64,000 nucleotides of DNA, taken from Sterolibacterium sp. GTDB taxonomy: Bacteria > Pseudomonadota > Gammaproteobacteria > Burkholderiales > Rhodocyclaceae. The position numbers and the translations under genes were made by a program. The notes beneath the pieces were generated by a model. The model was given only the letters and a program-made list of their open reading frames with translations. It did not search any database and had not been told where the DNA came from. The DNA is taken from the NCBI GenBank assembly GCA_028713555.1, contig JAQTOA010000003.1, positions 186,001 through 250,000 of the forward strand, read 5' to 3'. Positions 25,225 to 34,204 of this stretch are shown here, piece after piece. Numbering within the stretch: the first letter of the stretch is position 1; the number at the start of each line of letters is the position of its first letter.

Positions 25225-26883
25225 CTAAGCGGGCTTCGAGTAAGAGCCCGTCTCATAACCGGGAATCCGGCTTTCGTCCACTGCATCAATCTGGCTCGGA
25301 TCAAGGAATTTTTCTGCATAACGCAGGTAAACCCGCTGACGGATGAAGACGTCGAACAGGTCCGGGTCAATGTGACCGGCCTCCTTGAGTTTGCCGAGAA
25401 TGAACAGCGATTCCGTCAGTGTCTTGCCGAGTTTGTATGGACGGTCCTTGGCGGTCAGCGCCTCGAAAATATCGGCAATGCCCATGATGCGCGCCTGCAC
25501 TGACATCTGCTCGCGCTTGAGCCCCTTCGGATAGCCTTTGCCATCCATGCGTTCATGGTGGCCTCCGGCGTATTCGGGTACATGTCTGAGATGCTTCGGC
25601 CAAGGCAACTGCTCCAGCATTTTGATGGTGGCGACGATGTGGTGATTGATAATCTCGCGCTCGGCCTGAGTCAGTGTGCCGGCCCGAATGGTCAGGTTGT
25701 CTTGCTCTTCGGCGCTGAGAAAGTCCGCTGCTTCGCCTGCCTCATTGCGCCAACGGTAGCCGCTGCCAATGCGGCTCACGCGCTGCAGATCGGCTTCCTG
25801 CATCGCTTCGCCGCCAATGTTGCAGCGGCGCAGAAACTCCCGGTCGCTATCATACTGGACCAAACGCAATGCAAAAGCTTCCTGCAATTTGGCTTCGGCC
25901 GATTGGTCCACGGATTGGCGCAAGGCTAACTGGCCCCGCAACATATCGATCTCGGCATCCCGCTTGAGAATTTCGAAACGGGTATCGACCAAGTGAATAC
26001 GATCGAATAACGTCTGCAGCTTGGTCGACTTGTCCACGACATGCACTGGCGTCGTGACTTTGCCGCTATCGTGCAGCAAGCCGGCGATCTTGAGTTCGTA
26101 GCGATCCTGGTCGGTCATCCGGAAGTCGGCAAGTGGTCCGGATGCAGTTTCATTCACCGCTTCCGCCAGCATCATGGTCAATATCGGTACACGCTCGCAG
26201 TGGCCGCCGGTGTAAGGCGATTTCTCATCGATTGCCAGGTTGATCAAGCCGATGAACGACTCGAACAGTTCTTCCAGCTGGGTAATCAGCAGGCGATTGG
26301 TTAGTGCAATCGCTGCCTGCGAAGCCAGCGACTCGGCCAAGCTTTGGTCCGCGGCAGAAAAATGTACGACCTGCCCGGTCTCGGGATGTATCGAATTGAT
26401 GAGCTGAAGCACACCGATGACGTTATTCTCGTGATTCTTCATCGGTACCGTGAGGAAGGACTGCGAGCGGTAACCGGTACGCTGGTCGAACTTGCGCGTG
26501 CCCGAAAAATCGAATCCTTCCTCGGTATAAGCGTCCGCGATGTTGACGGTCTTGGCGTGCAAGGCGGCATAGACCGCCACCATCGAGTTATTCTGCTTGC
26601 CTTGTTCGTCGTAGTACGGCAGATCCGGAAAACTGATGGGATTGCCGGAAGTGCCGCCTAATGCAATCTTCAGCGTGTCATTGCGCAATATCTCGAAACG
26701 CAGGCTTTTCTCGTCCCCGGCGACTCGATACAGCGTGCCGCCATCAGCCTTGGTGATATCCTTGACGGCAACCAGAATCTTCTCCAGTAACCGATTGATG
26801 TCACGCTCGCTGGAAAGCGCGGCGCCGATGGCATTCAGTTGTTCGAGTCGCCCGAAAAGATCGTCAAGCGTGTCTGCGGTCAT
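25225..26883 (-). CDS. GAF and HD-GYP domain protein (candidate c-di-GMP phosphodiesterase)
   Basis: A 552-residue soluble protein. Residues about 12-195 form a GAF sensor. Then comes an HD-GYP domain with LLHDSGKV (HD at 271-272), HHERMDGKGYP (HHE at 442-444, GYP at 450-452) and ADIFEALTAKDRPYK. HD-GYP enzymes hydrolyse c-di-GMP. Between HD and the HHE motif lies an insertion of more than 100 residues, helical and charged, that standard HD-GYP domains lack. The ATG overlaps the stop of the upstream GAF-ATPase gene (ATGA), so translation is coupled. The two GAF domains of these neighbours resemble each other, for example FDQRTGYRSQSFLTVPM here and VDKRTGYRTKQMLVSPI there. Confidence 0.88.
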   Translation of the reverse strand: MTADTLDDLFGRLEQLNAIGAALSSERDINRLLEKILVAVKDITKADGGTLYRVAGDEKSLRFEILRNDTLKIALGGTSGNPISFPDLPYYDEQGKQNNSMVAVYAALHAKTVNIADAYTEEGFDFSGTRKFDQRTGYRSQSFLTVPMKNHENNVIGVLQLINSIHPETGQVVHFSAADQSLAESLASQAAIALTNRLLITQLEELFESFIGLINLAIDEKSPYTGGHCERVPILTMMLAEAVNETASGPLADFRMTDQDRYELKIAGLLHDSGKVTTPVHVVDKSTKLQTLFDRIHLVDTRFEILKRDAEIDMLRGQLALRQSVDQSAEAKLQEAFALRLVQYDSDREFLRRCNIGGEAMQEADLQRVSRIGSGYRWRNEAGEAADFLSAEEQDNLTIRAGTLTQAEREIINHHIVATIKMLEQLPWPKHLRHVPEYAGGHHERMDGKGYPKGLKREQMSVQARIMGIADIFEALTAKDRPYKLGKTLTESLFILGKLKEAGHIDPDLFDVFIRQRVYLRYAEKFLDPSQIDAVDESRIPGYETGSYSKPA

Positions 26884-29249
26884 TTGATGCAAACTGAGCG
26901 GACGATATGCATATCGGTGAGGCCCTGCAGGACTTTTTGCATACCGTCCATCTTAAGGGTCAGCATGCCTTCTTCCAGGGCAACAGCCAGCAGATCGGCA
27001 ACGCGGGCGTGCTCCTGAATCAGTTTCTTGACCTGGTCACTGCCGAGCATCAACTCGTGCAAACCAATGCGCCCCTTGTAGCCGCTATCGTTGCAAGTGG
27101 GGCAGCCCTTTGCCCGGTAGAGGGTGAACTTCCCTTCTTTGGCGTAGTTTTTCTTCAGTTCCTCATAGACCGCGGCATAACCCGCCTTGGGGTCCTTTTT
27201 GAAGGTTGAGGTGTTCACCAGTTCCCCGCAGTATTCCTTGAGAAACAGCTGCATTTCTTCTTCGCTGGCCACGTAGGCTTCCTTGCACTTGCACAGTCGT
27301 TTGGCCAGGCGCTGAGCAAGAATACCCAGCAGGGCGTCGGAAAAGTTGAATGGGTCCATGCCCATGTCGAGCAGGCGGATAATCGATTCCGGCGCGCTGT
27401 TGGTATGCAGCGTGGCGAATACCAGGTGGCCGGTGAGCGATGCTTCGATGCCGATACCCGTAGTCTCGGCATCGCGCATTTCGCCAACCATGATGATGTC
27501 CGGATCGGCGCGCAGGAACGCCTTCATGATCATCGGGAAATCGAGGCCGGCTTTCTTGTTGATCTGCACCTGGCGCAGTCCCTTTTGGGTGATTTCGACC
27601 GGGTCTTCGGCGGTCCATATCTTGGTATCGACGGTATTCAGGTACTTGAGCACCGAATGCAGGGTGGTGGTCTTGCCGGAACCCGTCGGACCACAAACGA
27701 AAAACAGGCCATAGGGCTTGGAGATCGCCGACTTGAGTCGTTCCAGGTTGGCCGGCAAGACGCCCAAGTTTTCCAGGGGAATCGGCTCGCCCGCCGCCAG
27801 GATACGCATCACGATATCCTCGACCCCGCCAGTCGAAGGAATCGTGGCAACGCGCAATTCAATATCCAGCGGACCGAATTTCTTGAACTTGATCTTGCCA
27901 TCCTGCGGCTTTCTGCGCTCGGAGATGTCGAGGTCGCACATGATCTTGATGCGTGCCGCCATGGAGTTGCGGTAGCTGGATGGAACTTCGATATATTTGA
28001 CCAGGGAGCCATCCTTGCGAAAACGAATCAGGGTTTTTTCCTTGCCTGGCCCAGGCTCGACATGAATGTCGGAAACGCCTTGCTGGTAAGCGTCAACGAT
28101 GATCTTATTGACCAGCTTGACGAGTTCGTTATCGGCAGCTGCAGAAACATCCTCGGATGCATCCGCGGATTCTTCGCCGTCCTCCGCCATATTGGAAAGC
28201 AAATCGCCGACCGAGGAAGTGTCGGCATCGGGTTGTGAACCGAAAAACAGATCGACGCTCTGCTTGAACTCGCGGATGGTGGTGACACGGTAAGCCAGCT
28301 TGCTTCTGGGAAAAACGTTATTGACGACACGCGAACTCTTTACCTGCTCCGGATCCATCGTCAACACCATCAAACCCTCGCCGGATTCCTCGATCGGCAG
28401 CCACTGATTCTGTTCGATGTACTCGCGTTTGAGGTTCTTCAACAAGTCCATCGGCTTGATACGATCAGCTTTGTAGGATTCATAAGGCACACCGAAAAAC
28501 TTCGAAAGCGCCAAGCCGATAGTCGGCAATTTGACTTGGAATTCGCTGATCAGGACTTCTTCGAGATCAAGGTTCTTGCGCCGTGCCGAACGGATCGCCA
28601 GATCCAGCTCTTGAGCAGAGAGCACGGCATCAGCGACCAGTTGGTCATATTTCGATTTGGCCGCTTGCGCTGGCTTGTTGCGTTGAGAAAAGGCGATTGC
28701 CAGTGTTTCGCAGAGACCCTTGATACCTTCCTCGGTTACCGCGGAAAAGGGTTGTTCGGCCTTGTTATTGATGATCTGTACCACGCCAAGAAGTTCGTCC
28801 GAGGTAGTAATAATCGGACTCACCAGCATTTGCTTGGTGCGGTAGCCGGTGCGTTTGTCAACCTCCTGCAGGAAACGCAACCCGGGATGATGCGATTTCA
28901 GTTCGGCCTCGTCGTAAACATCGGCCAGATTGATAATCTTGCGCGACAATGCCACATGGCCGGCAACGCTCTGGTCGGCGATGGGCAACTTAAGATCCTT
29001 AAACGAATTGAGTCCGGTCTTGACCTTCGAAACAATCGAAGCTTTGTCCTCGCTGACGGCGTAGATAGTCAGGCGATCGGCGTTGAACAAGTTGCAAATA
29101 TCCTGCGACAGTTCAAGCATGATCTCATCAATGTTGTTCGTCGCGTGAATCTTGTTGGTGACTGTCTGGAGGTTCTTGAAAAACGCCAGACGGCTATCGA
29201 CGTCAGTCAGATTACCGGCATCCTGCCGTGAATTTATTACTGCACTCAC
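26880..29249 (-). CDS. GAF domain-containing GspE/PilB-type secretion ATPase
   Basis: A 789-residue hexameric-type ATPase of the type II secretion/type IV pilus assembly family, preceded by a GAF sensor (about 20-190). An N-terminal GspE domain of the MshEN type (about 200-340) may bind c-di-GMP. The motor has Walker A GPTGSGKTTT at 520-529, the Asp box TAEDPVE, Walker B DIIMVGEMRD at 584-593 and the His box LVFATLHTNSA. Zinc-type cysteines are CKC at 653-655 and CPTC at 716-719. Family members power pilus extension. The start is GTG at 29249, overlapping the preceding stop as GTGA. No PilC or PilD gene is nearby, so it is an orphan motor locked into a signalling operon. Confidence 0.9.
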   Translation of the reverse strand: MSAVINSRQDAGNLTDVDSRLAFFKNLQTVTNKIHATNNIDEIMLELSQDICNLFNADRLTIYAVSEDKASIVSKVKTGLNSFKDLKLPIADQSVAGHVALSRKIINLADVYDEAELKSHHPGLRFLQEVDKRTGYRTKQMLVSPIITTSDELLGVVQIINNKAEQPFSAVTEEGIKGLCETLAIAFSQRNKPAQAAKSKYDQLVADAVLSAQELDLAIRSARRKNLDLEEVLISEFQVKLPTIGLALSKFFGVPYESYKADRIKPMDLLKNLKREYIEQNQWLPIEESGEGLMVLTMDPEQVKSSRVVNNVFPRSKLAYRVTTIREFKQSVDLFFGSQPDADTSSVGDLLSNMAEDGEESADASEDVSAAADNELVKLVNKIIVDAYQQGVSDIHVEPGPGKEKTLIRFRKDGSLVKYIEVPSSYRNSMAARIKIMCDLDISERRKPQDGKIKFKKFGPLDIELRVATIPSTGGVEDIVMRILAAGEPIPLENLGVLPANLERLKSAISKPYGLFFVCGPTGSGKTTTLHSVLKYLNTVDTKIWTAEDPVEITQKGLRQVQINKKAGLDFPMIMKAFLRADPDIIMVGEMRDAETTGIGIEASLTGHLVFATLHTNSAPESIIRLLDMGMDPFNFSDALLGILAQRLAKRLCKCKEAYVASEEEMQLFLKEYCGELVNTSTFKKDPKAGYAAVYEELKKNYAKEGKFTLYRAKGCPTCNDSGYKGRIGLHELMLGSDQVKKLIQEHARVADLLAVALEEGMLTLKMDGMQKVLQGLTDMHIVRSVCIK

Positions 29250-30358
29250 GATTTCCGTACTCCTTTGTCACTGCCGTCTTCCCAACGCAGGCCGCCAGCC
29301 AGGCCTCCCTCCAGCAGGCTGGCGCGAAAACCGCGCTGCGATAACAGAAACGCCGCTGCCGAACTGCGCCGGCCACTCTGGCAATAGGCGATATACTCTT
29401 TTTTCGGATCCAGCGAAGTGTAGGCTAGGCGGATTTCATCGAGCGGAAGGTTACGTGCCCCTTTGATGCCATCGTATTTGTATTCGGTGGCACAGCGCAC
29501 ATCCAACCATATAGCGCCAGCCATGGCATGTTGCTGCGCCTTGGCGGGGGACAAGGTATGCAACAGTGGCGCACGCAGCAACTCGACAAAATCATGTTTA
29601 TCGAGGCGCAGCAGAATGCCATCCGTCTTCATGGTCACACTGGCATTGCGGGTGGCATCCGTGACCAGGGCCTCTTCGCCGAAGGCGTCGCCAGGTTTGA
29701 GATCCGCCAGCAACAGCGGCGTACCTGCCACCATGCGGCTAACCTGGCAGCGGCCACTTTCAATCAGATAATAGTAATCGCCGGCCTCACCCTGGCGTAC
29801 TACCTCCTCGCCACGCCGCACCTTGATCCGCTGGAAACGCTGCAATAGCTGACCGATATGCGCCGGCGGAAGTGCGGCGAAAGCTCCGTGCGCCAGATTT
29901 TGCGCCGCAAACATGCCCGGCATCATGCGCCAATCGGTGCTGCTGACACCTTCTCCGGCTATGCCTTGTTCCACTTGTCCTTGCACCATCTTGAGCTGCG
30001 CCAACTGGTCCCAAGTCAGCATGATGTCCAGCATTTCCTCATCGAAACGTACCAACTCGATTTGGGTGATTGCTTTGGCTGAAATTGTCGGAAGTCCCCA
30101 CTTGCCCAGTGGGCGCGTCGCTTCTTCGCTACCCCCGACGACTACCATTGTGCTGCGATCGGAAAACTGCAGCATCAACTCACCCTTGATCAGATAAAGC
30201 AATTGCCCGTACCAGTCCCGGATGCGGAAAGGATTGCTGTTGCGCTCAAGTTTTTCGCGATGGCACATCGATAGCAACTCGCGCAGTCTCTCCTCTTCCA
30301 GCTCCGCCAGAGGCTGCAAGCTCCGCAGCAAATCAAGTTCAATCGGCTGAATATCCAT
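29246..30358 (-). CDS. Cyclic nucleotide-binding protein fused to rhodanese domain
   Basis: A 370-residue soluble protein with two cNMP-binding-like beta-roll units and a C-terminal rhodanese domain. The first unit (about 10-115) is degenerate. The second (about 160-270) keeps the phosphate-binding cassette, with FGEEAL and a following RNAS that place the Glu and Arg for cAMP. Rhodanese residues 280-365 include IAYCQSGRRSS with the active cysteine. It lies one base behind the phosphodiesterase stop codon and overlaps the GAF-ATPase start. The role is likely a cAMP-responsive regulator of the next gene products; sulfur transfer is possible but unproven. Confidence 0.85.
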   Translation of the reverse strand: MDIQPIELDLLRSLQPLAELEEERLRELLSMCHREKLERNSNPFRIRDWYGQLLYLIKGELMLQFSDRSTMVVVGGSEEATRPLGKWGLPTISAKAITQIELVRFDEEMLDIMLTWDQLAQLKMVQGQVEQGIAGEGVSSTDWRMMPGMFAAQNLAHGAFAALPPAHIGQLLQRFQRIKVRRGEEVVRQGEAGDYYYLIESGRCQVSRMVAGTPLLLADLKPGDAFGEEALVTDATRNASVTMKTDGILLRLDKHDFVELLRAPLLHTLSPAKAQQHAMAGAIWLDVRCATEYKYDGIKGARNLPLDEIRLAYTSLDPKKEYIAYCQSGRRSSAAAFLLSQRGFRASLLEGGLAGGLRWEDGSDKGVRKS

Positions 30359-30359
30359 C

Positions 30360-31127
30360 CTAAAACTCGAACTGGTAGTTGTTCTGAAGCAAGCGCGGCT
30401 TGAACTCGTTGATACACTCCTCAACCTCCTGCATCGTCAACTCGATCTGACCGGGCTTGAGATGCGTAATGAAGACTTCGGCATGGTGCTGGAGATTCGC
30501 CAGTTCCTCCGCCAGCATGCTCGGACAAAGGTGCTTGGACATCACCGCCAATTTTCTCTCACGATCTGAAAAGGCGGTCTCAATAATCAGGTAGCGTAAA
30601 TTTCTGATTTTGTTGATTGACTGCCACAAATCCAGGCAGATGGTGGTGTCGCCGGTAAATACCAGGCTGGCATTTCCCGAGTCAAGATGATAGCCCACCG
30701 CAGGCACGGTATGATTTGCAGGCAATGCAGTGACGGTGCGTCCGCCAAATTTCATCACCTGGCCAATCTTTATAGTTTCAAAACGCAGAAAAGGTTGCTC
30801 GACGTTGGGTATTTCGGTGAAATCGGGCCACACCGACCAGTTGAAAATATGGTTGCGCAATATCTCGATACTGGCCTGCTGGGCGTACACCATCAGTGGT
30901 TTATCGCGCATGTCGGCGACGGTGTCAGCCATTAATGGCAGGCAGGCGATATGATCGAGATGGGTATGGGTGATAAAGACATGGTCGATCTGAGCCAATT
31001 CGGTAAGCGCAAGATCGCCAACGCCAGTGCCGGCATCAATCAGGATATCGTTATCGACCAGCAGCGAGGTAGTCCGCAATTGGCGGCCGCCGATACCACC
31101 GCTACAGCCGAGAATTCGGACTTTCAT
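30360..31127 (-). CDS. Metallo-beta-lactamase-fold class II cyclic-nucleotide phosphodiesterase candidate
   Basis: The 255-residue protein has the metal-binding THTHLDHIACLP near residue 54, the later VFTGDTT and ITHLKPGQ motifs and the N-terminal GCSGGIGG loop. These fit class II 3',5'-cyclic nucleotide phosphodiesterases of the MBL fold. It starts three bases behind the adenylate cyclase gene and is followed by a cNMP-binding protein, so cAMP is the expected substrate. Synthesis, breakdown and sensing of the messenger are thus encoded in a row. Another phosphoester substrate cannot be excluded from sequence alone. Confidence 0.8.
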   Translation of the reverse strand: MKVRILGCSGGIGGRQLRTTSLLVDNDILIDAGTGVGDLALTELAQIDHVFITHTHLDHIACLPLMADTVADMRDKPLMVYAQQASIEILRNHIFNWSVWPDFTEIPNVEQPFLRFETIKIGQVMKFGGRTVTALPANHTVPAVGYHLDSGNASLVFTGDTTICLDLWQSINKIRNLRYLIIETAFSDRERKLAVMSKHLCPSMLAEELANLQHHAEVFITHLKPGQIELTMQEVEECINEFKPRLLQNNYQFEF

Positions 31128-31130
31128 GGG

Positions 31131-33362
31131 TTACTTGGTTTCAAAGGTGGTCACACCGTCCCAACCTTCACCGGGCGGTTGCCTGCGATACAGGCCGATT
31201 CGTTTCGCATACAACTCATAGAGATAACACGGCGCCACGCGCGACAGGTTGAGTAGTGCGACTTCCGCTTGGTCCCAGTCCTGGGCTCGATAATGGCGCA
31301 ATGCCTGATTCCAGAGCTTTAGCTCTTCGAGAACCGCCTTGTCTACTTCGCCCCCGACTCCCAGCGGTTGGTAAATACCGATCGGTTCGGCCTTTCCCTT
31401 GACGCGCACCCGGTCCAGTTCGCGAAACACAAATGAATGTTTCAAGAGTTCTCGGGTGGTCTCGCCGGTAATGATGCCGACACCATATTGCTTGGTAATT
31501 CCTTCCAGACGAGAGCCAAGGTTAACCGCATCGCCCATCACCGTATACGACTGGCGCACTGGCGAGCCCATGTCACCCACCGTCATCGTGCCAGTATTCA
31601 CGCCAACCCCGATTCTCAGCTCCGGCCATCCCTTGGCAACCAGTTTCTTGTTCAGTTCGGGCAAAACCTGCTGCATTTCCAAGGCAGTCAGCACCGCATG
31701 CTTGGCATGCTCGGGGTCATCCAGCGGAGCACCCCAGAAGGCCATGATCGCATCGCCGATATACTTGTCGAGCGTGCCACGATGGTGGCGGACGATCTTG
31801 GTCATGGCGCCAAGATACTCATTCATCAGGGTTGCCAACTCATCCGGCCCCAGTCCTTCAGAAATGGTGGTGAAACCGCGTACATCCGAGAACAGTACGG
31901 TCAGCTCGGCTTTGCGTCCAGCCATGCTGTAATTCTCTGGATCTCGGCTCATTTCCTCGACCAGTTCGGGCGGTACGTACTGACCAAACAACCCGGTCAA
32001 CTGACGCTTGCTGCGCGACTCGACAAAATAGCCCCAGGACATGTTGAGGACGTAAAGCGAGAGCGTTAGCAATAGGCCTGCAGCCAGCGGCAACACAAAA
32101 TTACCAAGACGCCAGAAACCATAATTTACGCTCAGCTGAACCAGCAACACCAGCAGTGCAGCTATGCTGGCGCGAAAAGCCGAGAGCAGCGGCAGCACAA
32201 ATACCATCACGCCACCGGCAATCAACAACAGCACAAAATCTGCGCCGAGAACATAGGGCGGTTTCAGCTTGATGTTATTGTCGAGCATGCCGGCGATCAG
32301 GTTGGCGTGCATCTCGACCCCGGAATAAGCTTCACCCACCGGCGTCGCACGCTGATCTTTCAAGCCTGGCGCAGTGGTGCCAATCAACGCAATTCGTCCC
32401 TTGAGCAGATCCGGCTTGACGCGATCATTAAGTATGTCGGCCAGCGAGTAGTAGCGAAAGCTTCCCTCATAGCCACGAAAAGGAATCAGGGTTGCCACAT
32501 TCTCGTCCACCGGGATGCGCAGCGTACCCCGCTCGGTCGGCAAGTCAAGCCATTCCATATCGCCGTAGTTCTTGCTTGTGGAAATCGAATCCTCCGGATA
32601 ACCCGGGGCAATTTTTGGGAAATTCAGGTAGGCGCGCACCATAGCCAGAGAAAGAGACTCGTAATAGTTTCCTTGGTATTCGGCAAGCATCGGTACGCGC
32701 CGGGTAATACCGTCGAAATCCACGATCGGGTTGAACAGCCCGGCACCAGCGGCATTCTTCTGAAACTCGGCCAAGTTACCGCCATAATTCTGCCAGCTGG
32801 TGAAGGCTATGTTACGGCCGGAAAATGTACCCGCCGTCAAAACCGGCAACGGTAGCACACCGCTACTGACACCGCCTTGAAGATTTGACAGGTAGTACCC
32901 AAGAATAACTTTTTTCTGTCGCAGCGATTCGGCAAAGCGGGCGTCGTAATCCAGATGCGGGCGCAAATCCCTAAGGATCGTCTGGAACGAGATGCTGTCC
33001 TTTAAATCCTTCTTCGCCAAGTCCTCCAGACTGTTTAGTCCGGAACTTTGGTCCGACTCGGCAAACACCACGTCAAAACCAAGCACGCGAACGCCATATT
33101 GATTGAACAGCTTGTCCACCAACGTCGCCATATGGTCGCGTCCCCAAGGCCAGCGACCGACTTCCGCCAGAGATTTTTCGTCTATGTCGAGGATGACAAC
33201 GCGCTCATCGATGCTGTTGGGCATGGTGAGTCGCAACTTGGTGTCATAGATGATGGCATCCAGATGGTTGATGAAACCGATCTGGTAAAGCTTGACCGCA
33301 TGCCCAAGCAACAACGACAGGATGACAATGCCAAGCGTGTAGCGAAATTGATGTCGCTTCAA
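31131..33362 (-). CDS. CHASE2 domain class III adenylate cyclase
   Basis: A 743-residue membrane receptor. One N-terminal helix (8-28) leads into a periplasmic CHASE2 sensor (about 30-370). Three membrane helices follow (about 375-445), then a class III cyclase domain (about 485-670). Metal-binding aspartates lie in FSDVRGF (491-497) and YIGDAIMAFWG. The Lys of LDKYIGD and the Asp of VMGDAVNLGSR point to ATP rather than GTP. A short helical tail ends the chain. The start is TTG at 33362 with GGAGG five bases upstream. The same CHASE2 sensor type occurs in the kinase at the head of the cluster, so both may read related periplasmic signals. Confidence 0.9.
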   Translation of the reverse strand: MKRHQFRYTLGIVILSLLLGHAVKLYQIGFINHLDAIIYDTKLRLTMPNSIDERVVILDIDEKSLAEVGRWPWGRDHMATLVDKLFNQYGVRVLGFDVVFAESDQSSGLNSLEDLAKKDLKDSISFQTILRDLRPHLDYDARFAESLRQKKVILGYYLSNLQGGVSSGVLPLPVLTAGTFSGRNIAFTSWQNYGGNLAEFQKNAAGAGLFNPIVDFDGITRRVPMLAEYQGNYYESLSLAMVRAYLNFPKIAPGYPEDSISTSKNYGDMEWLDLPTERGTLRIPVDENVATLIPFRGYEGSFRYYSLADILNDRVKPDLLKGRIALIGTTAPGLKDQRATPVGEAYSGVEMHANLIAGMLDNNIKLKPPYVLGADFVLLLIAGGVMVFVLPLLSAFRASIAALLVLLVQLSVNYGFWRLGNFVLPLAAGLLLTLSLYVLNMSWGYFVESRSKRQLTGLFGQYVPPELVEEMSRDPENYSMAGRKAELTVLFSDVRGFTTISEGLGPDELATLMNEYLGAMTKIVRHHRGTLDKYIGDAIMAFWGAPLDDPEHAKHAVLTALEMQQVLPELNKKLVAKGWPELRIGVGVNTGTMTVGDMGSPVRQSYTVMGDAVNLGSRLEGITKQYGVGIITGETTRELLKHSFVFRELDRVRVKGKAEPIGIYQPLGVGGEVDKAVLEELKLWNQALRHYRAQDWDQAEVALLNLSRVAPCYLYELYAKRIGLYRRQPPGEGWDGVTTFETK

Positions 33363-33398
33363 CGGTCCTCCACTGTAGGTTCGATAATCGTAAATCGG

Positions 33399-34178
33399 TC
33401 AACTTTTCAGAAAGAACTCCATCTTGGTACCGGCCAGTTCGATAATGTCGTGGTCGCCGAGCGGATGGGCCTGAGCATCGAGGAGTTTGCCATTAACCGA
33501 TGGAAATACTGCGCCTTCGACGTGCGTAATAAAATAACCGTGAGGCCGACGCGTGATAACCGCCACCTGTACGCCAGGCTTGCCCAGGGAAGTCAAGGTT
33601 TTGGTCAATTCCAATTCCTTGCCGGCATTTACCCCAGTCAGAACCTGTATCGCGCCGCGTAGCGAAACAGCCGGTTGCAATACTGATGGAGGCGCCTGTG
33701 GCGAAGGCGCGGGTGGAGTGGCAGGCTCCGTTGCCAGGTGGGAGGGTGGCGGCGAAAAGTGGTTAGTCGACATGCCCGTCTGGGTGTCGCCCATCGGCGC
33801 TTTCTCGTTGCTCTGATCCGCAAGCTTTTGCGCCATGTCCGGACGAATGATCATGGTCCTTTCAAAGTCGGCTTGCGAAACCTGCGGCTGCGCCTCATTG
33901 ACATACTTGAGGCGATATTTTCCGAGCTCGATGACGTCGCCGTTCTGCAGGAAATGCTTCTTGATTGGCTGACCATTGACTTGAGTGCCATTGGTGCTGC
34001 CGAGATCTTCCAGGAAGGCGTCATTGAGGATAGTCACAATCGCCGCATGCTCGCCGCTGATGGCGAGATTGTCAATCTGGATATCATTTTGCGGCTTGCG
34101 TCCAATCGTCGTCCGCTCCTTGGTGAGAGAGATCTCCTTGAGCATCAGATTGTCCATGCTGAGAATAAGCTTTGCCAT
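33399..34178 (-). CDS. FHA domain protein with degenerate second FHA
   Basis: A 259-residue soluble protein. The N-terminal FHA domain (about 1-95) has TIGRKPQNDIQI, SGEHAAI and GSTNGTQVNG, the residues that hold phosphothreonine. A linker (about 96-180) contains FERTMIIRP, a threonine in a setting suited to phosphorylation, and a Pro-rich stretch. A second FHA-like unit (about 185-257) lacks the Gly-Arg and Ser-x-x-His residues and probably does not bind phosphopeptides. It lies between the phosphatase and cyclase genes, making it the natural adaptor between kinase and downstream proteins. Confidence 0.85.
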   Translation of the reverse strand: MAKLILSMDNLMLKEISLTKERTTIGRKPQNDIQIDNLAISGEHAAIVTILNDAFLEDLGSTNGTQVNGQPIKKHFLQNGDVIELGKYRLKYVNEAQPQVSQADFERTMIIRPDMAQKLADQSNEKAPMGDTQTGMSTNHFSPPPSHLATEPATPPAPSPQAPPSVLQPAVSLRGAIQVLTGVNAGKELELTKTLTSLGKPGVQVAVITRRPHGYFITHVEGAVFPSVNGKLLDAQAHPLGDHDIIELAGTKMEFFLKS

Positions 34179-34204
34179 CGTATTTCCCCGTCCAACTTAT
34201 TCGG

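Noticed and set aside
27405..28238. 277-codon plus-strand frame inside the PilB/GspE-type gene
   Set aside because: Antisense to the ATPase core, where Walker motifs are obvious on the minus strand.
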